Shown here piece after piece: positions 29,145 through 37,600 of a stretch of 64,000 nt of DNA. Position numbers and translations under genes: made by a program. The DNA lies in assembly GCF_000196115.1 (NCBI RefSeq), contig NC_005027.1, forward strand, positions 6,816,001-6,880,000, read 5' to 3'. Origin of the DNA: Rhodopirellula baltica SH 1 (lineage in GTDB: Bacteria; Planctomycetota; Planctomycetia; Pirellulales; Pirellulaceae). The notes below the pieces were generated by a model. That model did no database searches and was not told where the DNA came from. It saw nothing but the letters and a program-made list of their open reading frames with translations. How positions within the stretch are numbered: position 1 is the first letter of the stretch; every line of letters begins with the position of its first letter.

Positions 29145-30500
29145 TTAGTAGACGCCTTGGCTGGCCTTGTCGTAGTGAGGTCGACCATTTGGAATGCCTG
29201 GGTTGATGTTCTGCTCGGTGATCCGAACACGGCTGACCGGGTTGGGGTAGCTCATGCCAGGTTGCTGGCGAACATCGATTTTCATTTTCTCAACAGGTCG
29301 TGGAATGTTCATGTGAGTGTGGTTGCGAATCACATGTTTTTGCAAACCGGCGGGAGCACCCAATGGAATGTGAGGTGGTCCAGGCAATCCGATCGGCGTG
29401 CCGGTGTGTGGCATTCCGTACTGAGGAGCGTTGACACCAGCGATCATGCCTGGCAGTCCCATCGGCGTGCCCGACTTGCCAGCACTTGGTCCACCGCAAC
29501 CATCGGTCATCGCAGGAGCGAAAGGAGCAGGCAAGCCAGCGATAGGAGGACCCATCATGCCGCCCATTGCCATGCCGCCGTTTCCGCCAGCCATCTCGAT
29601 GTCTTTGTCACCCAAGCGAATGATTGCCAGGATGCTGCCGCGACGGTCGGCTTCGACGATTGGGTCGATGCCTGGATCGAGGCGAGTGCTAACGAGAGTG
29701 TCGATACCGGCCAAAGCTGGGCCTTGGAACTCGGGATCTGGTAGGTAGATGACTTTGGTAACGAAGTTTCCGGTCAAGACTTGGTCGAAGTCTTCTTCGG
29801 TGAACTGGATCGGCACCGAGTTGTGGGCCAAGTAAGCACCGGTCCGTGGGTTGGCGTAAGCCAATTCAACGGTTGGGTACAGTTCCACACCGGGACGGCT
29901 AGGAATGTTGGTCAACTTCAAGCGATACAGACCGCCTTGTGGGAAGTTCTGACGAGCGGGAACCACCATGGGTTCGCTGTCGAACATGCCGGCACCGGAT
30001 TGGTCATAGCGAACTTGCATGCCATCTGGATTGCCAAACGTGACCTGAGCGGTCGAAACCATCCCAGGCATCATGCCGGGAGGTGGCATCATTGCCACGC
30101 CACCGCCAGGAGGAATGTTAGATCCGCCACTGAGACATCCGCCGCCACCGCAGCTGCCGCCGCATCCGCAATCGCCACCGGCGAGTTGACGGAAACCGAC
30201 TTGCTGAATTTCGGGGTTGTTCTGTCCTGCCTTGACGATGCTCGAAGGCACTTCGCCGAGGACGCCATCGATGGCTCCCTCAGTAATCATGCCTTCTGTG
30301 TTTGCTGCGGCAGCTGGAGCGTTGGCTCCCATCATGCCGTAGGCCTGTGGGCCCAACACACCGGGGCCGGGGCCTCCGACGCCTGGGCCTGGTTGCATCA
30401 TCCGTTGTTCCGGAGGCAGGTTGTGGCGAACCGGCACACATCCGGTGGCGAGGATCGCCGTGGCCGCCGCAAGCGCCAAATGAGTGACGATTCGTTTCAT
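29145..30500 (-). CDS. Gly/Pro/Met-rich lipoprotein, paralogue of the downstream secreted protein
   Basis: A 451-residue lipoprotein. The ATG at 30500 is well supported: a GGGGGAAAAG ribosome-binding stretch lies just upstream, and the signal peptide MKRIVTHLALAAATAILATGC ends in a lipobox. Residues 22-80 and the C-terminal ~150 residues are Gly/Pro/Met-rich and of low complexity (runs such as GPGVGGPGPGVLGP and MAMGGMMGPP). A Cys/Gly knot GDCGCGGSCGGGGC lies near residue 127. The central ~170-residue beta-rich domain is shared with the 28083-28868 product. It is first in an apparent three-gene envelope operon. Function unknown; a cell-surface role is inferred. Confidence 0.78.
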   Translation of the reverse strand: MKRIVTHLALAAATAILATGCVPVRHNLPPEQRMMQPGPGVGGPGPGVLGPQAYGMMGANAPAAAANTEGMITEGAIDGVLGEVPSSIVKAGQNNPEIQQVGFRQLAGGDCGCGGSCGGGGCLSGGSNIPPGGGVAMMPPPGMMPGMVSTAQVTFGNPDGMQVRYDQSGAGMFDSEPMVVPARQNFPQGGLYRLKLTNIPSRPGVELYPTVELAYANPRTGAYLAHNSVPIQFTEEDFDQVLTGNFVTKVIYLPDPEFQGPALAGIDTLVSTRLDPGIDPIVEADRRGSILAIIRLGDKDIEMAGGNGGMAMGGMMGPPIAGLPAPFAPAMTDGCGGPSAGKSGTPMGLPGMIAGVNAPQYGMPHTGTPIGLPGPPHIPLGAPAGLQKHVIRNHTHMNIPRPVEKMKIDVRQQPGMSYPNPVSRVRITEQNINPGIPNGRPHYDKASQGVY

Positions 30501-30806
30501 CTTTTCCCCCGTCTTGGGTCGCTGGGTTCTTCCCCCAACACTCGTCATGAATCGGACAAGTCGACAATCGACTCGTTCGCGTTTCACACGGCGTGGAACA
30601 AGAACTGGTTGTGATTCAATCGTTGAATCAAATCAAAATGGAAAGTCAGTGGTGTTCAGTTGTGACCAGATCTGGCTGGACGCGAAGCGGGAAAACGACC
30701 TAGGATCGGTCGTCCTTCCCCGCAACTGTTCGGTCAGGATCAGTCACTGCTCAGCTCATCGGCACGTGAGGGGGCATTTCTTTGGCAAAATCGTCATAAC
30801 CTCCCC
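30501..30806. promoter_or_regulatory. Divergent intergenic region with a candidate operator at 30612-30630
   Basis: This 306-bp region lies between the minus-strand lipoprotein operon and a plus-strand secreted-protein gene, so it must hold both promoters. At 30612-30630 TGATTCAA and TTGAATCA flank TCG, a compact 8-bp inverted repeat typical of a dimeric regulator site. No convincing -35/-10 pair was found for either direction. Confidence 0.4.
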
Positions 30807-32021
30807 ATGAAGATTCACCCGCATGACTGTCTTGACTGGTTGGACCTGCATGGCCGGTGCGGTTCCTGGATGCAGCGTTGGTGGGCCATGCACCGCACTT
30901 CACCCCGCAAAACGTTGGGGAAACTGATTCTTTGCGTTGCCATTTGCACGCTCTCCGGAAGCCTCGCGAAGGTCGCGTCGGACGAAATTCAGGCATCCGG
31001 GGCAAATTCGATTCAGCCAAAAACAAATGGTCCAGCCGACCGTTTGATCGCGCAAACGATTCAACGAATTGCCATGGGCCCCGCTTTTGACGCGAAGGTT
31101 CGCCAAAGAGTTTGGGTCAGCGGTCGTGAGATCTTGGGTGTCGGGACGTATGAGCAAGCCGGCCAGGGAAGCGGGCAATTCAATTTGCAAGTCACGATGC
31201 TGGACGGCGACGGTAAACACACTCTGCAACAAGTCAGCGACGGCCGACTGGCCTGGACGAGAGAACAAATCGGCGAGCAGATCTCCCTTCGCCGCGTCGA
31301 TGTCGGACGTTTGGACCAATGGGTCAACGACTCACTCGCATCACTGTTTGGACGCGGCACGCAAAATTCCCGTTCACCGGCGACGCTGAAACCCAGCGTG
31401 CGTGTGGGAGCCTGGACGGAGATGATGGACACGATCGCGAGTGAACACGATCTGACGTTGCAGTCCGGTCAGCTCGAAGGTCGCGATGTTTGGATCGTCA
31501 AAGGGACATTGCGAGACGATGTCCGAGCACAGCGTTTACAAGAGTTCGGAACGACGACCTGGCCCGAGCTTTGCCCCACTCAGGTTGTCGTCTTGATTGC
31601 GCGAAGCAACGACCCTGAATCCGAGTTCGGGAAAGGCTTGCCTTTGAGAATCGAGTATTGGGGAGATCCGGTGCGTCAGCGGACGGCGGACCAGCAAGAC
31701 GCCCCGCAAACCGCCGAGAACGATGCAAAGTCATCTGACGAAATCGACGCTTCTGGCGCCGTCGACGCTGATGCCAGCGAAACCAGTGTGGTTGACGGTT
31801 CCACCGCCCAGCCGCGAACATCAAAAGAGCGAATGCTGAATTGTCCCTTGATCAGTTTGATTGAGCTGTATTCGTTGCGTCCGATCTCGCCACCGCCGAT
31901 CGGTCGTTTTCGTTTTGAAAACCAAGACCTCGACGTTGATTTCTCCAACGAAACCGATCGCTATCTTTCCCGTTACGGAATTGCGATCACGGAACGTCAA
32001 AGTCGACTGCTTCGTCGCTAA
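30807..32021 (+). CDS. Secreted protein of unknown function, coupled to a UbiA-family gene
   Basis: A 404-residue protein with a long basic N-terminus and a hydrophobic segment at about 37-55 (KLILCVAICTLSGSLA) acting as signal or anchor. The rest is soluble and rich in beta-like alternation, with stretches such as QVSDGRLAWTREQIGEQISLRRVD. This vaguely recalls LolA-like lipoprotein-carrier folds in planctomycetes, but I cannot confirm it. An acidic Ser/Ala/Asp linker lies near 285-335. The stop and the start of the next gene overlap as TAATG, so the two are translated together. Confidence 0.7.
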   Translation: MKIHPHDCLDWLDLHGRCGSWMQRWWAMHRTSPRKTLGKLILCVAICTLSGSLAKVASDEIQASGANSIQPKTNGPADRLIAQTIQRIAMGPAFDAKVRQRVWVSGREILGVGTYEQAGQGSGQFNLQVTMLDGDGKHTLQQVSDGRLAWTREQIGEQISLRRVDVGRLDQWVNDSLASLFGRGTQNSRSPATLKPSVRVGAWTEMMDTIASEHDLTLQSGQLEGRDVWIVKGTLRDDVRAQRLQEFGTTTWPELCPTQVVVLIARSNDPESEFGKGLPLRIEYWGDPVRQRTADQQDAPQTAENDAKSSDEIDASGAVDADASETSVVDGSTAQPRTSKERMLNCPLISLIELYSLRPISPPPIGRFRFENQDLDVDFSNETDRYLSRYGIAITERQSRLLRR

Positions 32022-33088
32022 TGAACTCCAGCAATCCACGCACATCGCCTTCTTCTGATGCAGCATTGACTTCACGTTTATTCTCTTGGGCGAAGCTCGT
32101 TCGGCTACCCAACGGATTCACTGTCGTCGCCGATGTGTCAGCTTCGTTCTTATTGGTGCTAGGTGCCAGCGGTTGGTTGCGATCCGGAGATGACTCGGCC
32201 GGTTCGGTTTGGCCCTCGATGGCCATGGTGGTTGCATCCGGCATTGCGTTGTACTGGGGCGGAATGGTGCTCAACGATGTCTTTGACATCCGAGCCGATC
32301 GCCGTGCCCGCAGCGAACGACCGCTCCCTCGCCGCGAACTTCGACTGGCCGATGCGAGATTGGTCGGTTGGACCTTGCTTGTCATCGGGATCATTCTCGC
32401 GTCATTGGTCGGCGTGGTTTCTGGTGTGATTGCAATGCTATTGAGCATTTGCATTGTTGCTTACGACGGTCCATTCAAACGCACTCGCATCGCATCGGTG
32501 TTGATGGGTGGGTGTCGTGTCCTGAGTTTCTTGTTGGGGTCTACTGCGGCTCATTCGGTCATACCTGGTGAGCAGTGGCAAGGACGAGTCTCGGTGCTAG
32601 GCGAACCCGTTTGGATGCACATCACACCCGTCACGTTCGCGTTTGCAATCGGCATGGGGCTGTACATCACCGGAGTCACCACGTTTGCGCGTCGCGAAGC
32701 GATCGGTGATCGCAGCATGCATTTGCCATTGGGTTGGTTTGGAATGACGTTGGGCGGTGTGGTGCTGGCTCTCGCCCCACGCGTCGCAGGTGTCTTCTCT
32801 GGTGCTGACGTGCCAGTCGATTGGACGCGGGGTTGGCAGATCGACCCGGCAGTTATTTTCCCGGCAACGATCGCACTCATGATCGTTCCGACGTTGGCGA
32901 GAGGTTGGACGGCCTGGCAATCACCGTCGCCCAAACGCATCCAGTTGACGATCAAGTCCGCGATCATGGCCATCATTCCACTGATGGCCGCGATCACCAT
33001 GCTCGGTGCCGGAGCCATCCCATCGCTCTGCGTCTTCGCCCTCATTATCCCATCAACCTGGCTCGCCCGCCGCTTCCGAGTGACCTAA
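32021..33088 (+). CDS. UbiA-family prenyltransferase
   Basis: A 355-residue membrane protein with about eight or nine helices. The first Asp-rich motif NDVFDIRADRRARSERPLP near residue 86 is the prenyl-diphosphate/Mg site of the UbiA superfamily. The second is less canonical: YITGVTTFARREAIGDR near 220 ends in Asp-Arg. This pattern resembles EboC-like members rather than quinone UbiA/MenA enzymes, and no other ebo or quinone genes are present here. The aromatic or sugar acceptor is therefore unknown. It is translationally coupled to the upstream secreted protein. Confidence 0.82.
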   Translation: MNSSNPRTSPSSDAALTSRLFSWAKLVRLPNGFTVVADVSASFLLVLGASGWLRSGDDSAGSVWPSMAMVVASGIALYWGGMVLNDVFDIRADRRARSERPLPRRELRLADARLVGWTLLVIGIILASLVGVVSGVIAMLLSICIVAYDGPFKRTRIASVLMGGCRVLSFLLGSTAAHSVIPGEQWQGRVSVLGEPVWMHITPVTFAFAIGMGLYITGVTTFARREAIGDRSMHLPLGWFGMTLGGVVLALAPRVAGVFSGADVPVDWTRGWQIDPAVIFPATIALMIVPTLARGWTAWQSPSPKRIQLTIKSAIMAIIPLMAAITMLGAGAIPSLCVFALIIPSTWLARRFRVT

Positions 33089-33340
33089 AAGGTGTCAGGT
33101 ACCTTTTTGAGAGGTTAGGCAATTTGCCCCGGGCCTCGGGGCACTGATCCACGCGCATCGGTAACACGGAAAACAACTGCTCGAGTAGTCACGTTTTGTG
33201 CTTTGAAGAGGCGAACTCTCACGAGATTGCGGCGGTGGGCGAAAGCAATTGGACGTGTACATCGGCCGACCCAAAAATCGGGCGGATGCCAGCGAGGAAA
33301 TTGCCTATTCTTCCAAAAAGGTACCTGACACCTTTTTGCC
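33087..33340. repeat. ~250-bp element bounded by inverted repeats (MITE/REP-like)
   Basis: Each end carries a nearly identical 22-bp arm with core GGTGTCAGGTACC flanked by A and T runs: 33087-33110 and, inverted, 33315-33340. Just inside, both ends share TAGGCAATTT (33115-33124 and the inverted copy near 33299-33308), so the terminal homology is over 30 bp. The interior encodes no recognisable transposase. The left arm begins right at the ubiA-like stop codon. Similar GGTACCTGACACC repeats are, as I recall, common near REP-associated transposases; here only the non-coding element is present. Confidence 0.6.
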
Positions 33341-33461
33341 GGTAGAGATTGCGAGGCGGTTTTTGTTTTGATTTGACAAATCGGCGCGGTGTGCGAAAAC
33401 AGGCCGACAACTCGATGTTTTCTTTTCTCGTTTGTTGGGTTTGCGTCGTCAGACCTCATTC

Positions 33462-34577
33462 ATGTCATCGATGAAACTACGCCGCCAAATTGCTTGGGAG
33501 GCGGCACGTTTGATGTACTCACGCGACGTCAGTGAGTACTACCAAGCCAAACAGAAGGCGGCTCGAAGGATTCACAAAGGATGGGTCAAGCCAGCTGACT
33601 TACCCTCTAACGCTGAAATTCGCGAGCAAGTTCAGGTTCTCGCTCGTTTGCATGAGGGAAGTGATCACCAACGGCATCGTTTGCTCGAAATGCGATTGCG
33701 AGCGGCATGGTGGCTGCGTCAGTTGAAGGAGTTCCATCCGCGGTTGATCGGCAGTGTTCTTGGCGGCGCGATCCGGCAAGGATCCGATGTGGATGTGCAC
33801 GTCTTTGCATCCAATCCACATCGCATCACGATGAAGTTAGACGAGTTCGGCGTCTACTATGAGCTTCAACGCAAACGCGTGAAGAAGGATGGTGAGCAGA
33901 GAATTTTTACGCACATTCATGTTCGTGATGAATTTCCAATTGAGCTCACTGTCTATCACCCATCCTTGCTCGGCTTTCGGTTTCAAAGTTCGATTACCAA
34001 CAAACCGATCGAACGGGCAAGCTTGTCTCAGTTGGAACGTTTGATTGTGTTGGAACACAACATCGATCCAGAGCAACAAGCTGCGAGGTTGGAAGAAATG
34101 GATTCTTGCTCAGATCGGTTCGCCGTGTTCTTGTCGTTGTTGGTTCCTTTGGAAAACGTTCAGCAAAATCTGCGTTATCATCCCGAAGGCGATGTGTTGT
34201 TCCATAGTCTGCAAGTCTACGGGCACGCCAAAGAACAAATGCCCTACGACGAAGAGTTTCTGCTCGCAGCGTTGTTGCATGACATTGGCAAAGCAATCGA
34301 TCCGGATGACCACGTGTCGGCAGGGTTGGAATCGATCGAAGGGTTTGTATCAACCCGAACGAGCTGGCTGATTGCGAATCACATGGAAGCTCACAAGATC
34401 CATGATCGCACGATCGGGGCACGTCGTCGAAAACGTTTGGTCGCTCATCAATGGTACGAGGATTTGGTTGTGCTGGGCGAATGCGATCGGGCTGGTCGTG
34501 TTCCAGGGGCCGAAGTCGAGTCCATTGAAGAAGCACTCGACTACATCGAGCAAATCGATGAAATGTTTGGGAGTTGA
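33462..34577 (+). CDS. Nucleotidyltransferase-HD domain protein
   Basis: A 371-residue cytoplasmic protein. Residues ~95-190 form a nucleotidyltransferase fold, with the GSxxxGxxxxxSDxDxxV-like signature seen as GSVLGGAIRQGSDVDVHVF. Residues ~240-340 form an HD phosphohydrolase-type domain: H in VLFHSLQVYGHAK, then HDIGKAIDPDDH. The combination resembles tRNA nucleotidyltransferase/poly(A) polymerase and related nucleotide-signalling proteins, but the domain spacing is not that of classical Cca. ATG at 33462 is chosen over the TTG upstream; a second ATG at 33471 is possible. Substrate unknown. Confidence 0.78.
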   Translation: MSSMKLRRQIAWEAARLMYSRDVSEYYQAKQKAARRIHKGWVKPADLPSNAEIREQVQVLARLHEGSDHQRHRLLEMRLRAAWWLRQLKEFHPRLIGSVLGGAIRQGSDVDVHVFASNPHRITMKLDEFGVYYELQRKRVKKDGEQRIFTHIHVRDEFPIELTVYHPSLLGFRFQSSITNKPIERASLSQLERLIVLEHNIDPEQQAARLEEMDSCSDRFAVFLSLLVPLENVQQNLRYHPEGDVLFHSLQVYGHAKEQMPYDEEFLLAALLHDIGKAIDPDDHVSAGLESIEGFVSTRTSWLIANHMEAHKIHDRTIGARRRKRLVAHQWYEDLVVLGECDRAGRVPGAEVESIEEALDYIEQIDEMFGS

Positions 34578-34619
34578 TTTCCAAGACTCGTCATCGAATC
34601 GTTTGCACGATGGTTATGC

Positions 34620-37600
34620 CTAAACCAAATGTTTTAAATCGGAACTGATCGATGAAGTGAGGACTTCATCGACGGTTGTTGGGTCGAGTGGCATTCGTGG
34701 CTCATCGCGTGTTGATGTGCCGAGCTCCGACAAGGATTGCGATGCAGGAACGGCGGGTGTCGCATCGATGAATTGGTTGGTCGCTTGTGCCTGGATTGCC
34801 GGATCGTTCACCGAGTGAATTGTTTCGTGCGAGTCGTCCGATGGTGCGAATCGACAGATGAAGGTCTGAGGAGCGGTTTGTTCAATTGGAATGAATTCAG
34901 ACTCTCCTGAGGTGGGGCCAAAACGCAATTGGTTGATGATTTGCAATGCATCCAGTGGGCTGAATCGAGAATCTCCGTTGACGTCGAAGTAGAGACCGCC
35001 AAGACTCAACCATGTTCCGGTTTGAGCTTGTTCGCTATTGAGATGGTTGATCACTAGCAGTGCATCGATCGCTGAGACGCTCCCGCTCCGATCAACGTCG
35101 TGTGCGAGAACCGGATTTTGATCCTCGGAAACGGCTTCCAATTCGATGACCTGATCGCCTGCTGTCACGCGGTGGTACAGGCGGTTGTCGCGGACGATGG
35201 GGAGCAGCACATCCCACTGTCCCGACCAAGTGAGGCTGGTGCCGGACCCGACGATAATCTGAGAAGGCCATGTCACAAGAGAATTGTCCGCGATGGCCGA
35301 GTCGATCGATATCGGCCCCAGGTCTTGATCGCTTAGGTCGAGGATGGACCGGTTCCCGACACGGTCGGTTGCGGTCGCAAAGAAATGGGAGGCATGGGCA
35401 GAGGTGATTGTGTGTTCGATGCGATTAGTCGTGCCCGCCTGTCGATGCGAGAGCAATCCATCATGGATCGAAAACAGTGACAATTGTGCCACACCCGAAC
35501 CTTGGCGACCGAGTTCGTCACTGTCACTCGCTGAGGCACGAACATAGTGAGTGTCTGAATCAGTTTCGATATCCAGCGAGATTTTCGGAGCGGTCACGTC
35601 AAACGACTGAATCTCAACGATATAGTCTGCTCGTTGCTGAGAGTTCGGGACGTGTCCCGGGTAGAGATTCGATGGGCCGATGGTCAGTTCGGTACCGAGT
35701 TGGTCCGTGATCGTTCCTGTTACAACAAATCGCTGAGACTTTCGATTTGCAATTGGATCAAGAAGGAGAAACGGATTTGCGAACGTCCAGGTAGTCGAAC
35801 GGGTGTCGATCCGAATGTCAGTGTGCTCTGGCAGATGACCTATGTCGTAAGTTGTTTCATGATAGGGGTAGAAGGAGCCGGACTCGTCGCTGATGAAGGA
35901 GTCGGCGACAACGGCGGTCTCTCCACGATCTGTTGTTTGAAAAATGGGATGGTCGCGGTGATAGCCTTCGACCGGTGTTCCACCATCGGCCAATGGAGCA
36001 ATGTGAACCCAGAGTTCATACAGCCGGTCATTCGGAAGTTGGGCTGTGTTGCCTTCAACTGCTACGAAGTACGTGCCATCAGTGGGGATTACATAGTGCT
36101 GGAATGCACCCTGCTGCGGATACTGGTGATGACGCGAGCTCGCGGTCATGTATTGGCCGGCTTCGTTCGAAAGGCCTGACGTCGCAAAATAAGAGCTGGA
36201 TCGATTGGGGGTCCAAACCGTGACCCAATCTCCGGCTGACGCGTCGATGCTCCAGTGATCGATGTCGTCATCTCGTTCCAGCGATCCGATGCCGCGGACC
36301 AACCAATTCGAACCAGGTGCCTCAGGATCAAGATGGACCGCGCCAGTCCGGTCATCGTTTGTGGGACCTTCGACAAGATACCCGTCGGGCAATTCTCCGA
36401 TCGAGAAGTCTGTTGAATAGCCATCGCCTTCCTCGAGCGGTTCGCCATATCGCGATTGGAAGCTAGCGGGCAAGTGCAGTCGATACTTGCCCTCACGCAG
36501 AACGTTCACTCCTGAATCAACGGAGAAGTGGAGACGGTCATACTGCGTTTTTCCATGGGCGAACGCGAATTCGTGCTTGAGTGCGTAGGATTGATCGTCC
36601 GAGGTGCCGAACTGACCGTCCGCACCGGCTTCCACAATTGAGGCTTTGGATGTTTCGAACGAGCCTTCACTTAGGTTGCGATTGAAGGTCACTTCGAAAT
36701 CCGACAGCATCTGGTCCGTCTCGCTATTGTCCGAAGGTAGCCCGCGGATTTCGGTGACTTGGAACGGCACAGGGTCGATGGCTTCCACGTTCAACACATA
36801 CTGTCCATCGAAACCGGCGCCGTTCCCTTTCGGATTGGCCGCGACAAGCACTTCATATTCCCCACGGTCGGTCGTCAACGCTCGAAAACTACCGTCTTCG
36901 TCGGGAGAGATTTCGGTGAACGCTGAGCCCACACCGTAAAGACCGATAACCGGTTCGACTTGACTCCACTCAGGTCGATCGATGGTGAACCGAACTTGAA
37001 GATTCGGTTCGAGAGAGCCCAGTTTGTAAGTATCACGATCTGCAAGCAGAAGTGTCCCGGCAATCGATCCCTTCAGCGATCCATCCGGGGTCGAGTTCAA
37101 CACGATTGTGTCGCCATGTCCTTTGTGCTGGTTTGCTTGTTCTCTCGACTCCAACGCTTGGCCTGCAACAGTATCGATTCGCAATTCGTAGTCGCGTTGA
37201 TGCTCGCTGTAGATCAAGTGTCGCTTTTGAATCTGAATGTAGTATTCGCCGTCGCTCGGAACCTGGAAACGATTGACTAACGTCGACTTGTCGACTTGTT
37301 GGTGCATTGCCAGTGTGCCAGCAATTGTGTGACCCTCGGAGTCCGTGACCGTAAGATCCAGGGATTCAATCATTTTCGTCGTAAGCGTGACGCGAATGGT
37401 TTGCGAAGCCTCAGCCTCGAAGCTCCACCAATCGGTGTCGTTGAAGGTTTCAATGAGACCCACGCCCGATCGAGGCGTTCGCGAAAATCCGGTTCCGGTT
37501 GGATCCAATTCGAGTGGCAAAACGGTCGCTCGATCGCGCTGGCCGTTGTCAAAACCTTCAAAGATTTCTGTGTTGTCGACGGCATTCAATTGGAAAAATT

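Noticed and set aside
33115-33459. A 114-codon frame inside the inverted-repeat element, considered as a transposase
   Set aside because: No conserved His-x-His or Tyr motif of REP-associated transposases; it runs past the element's right arm.
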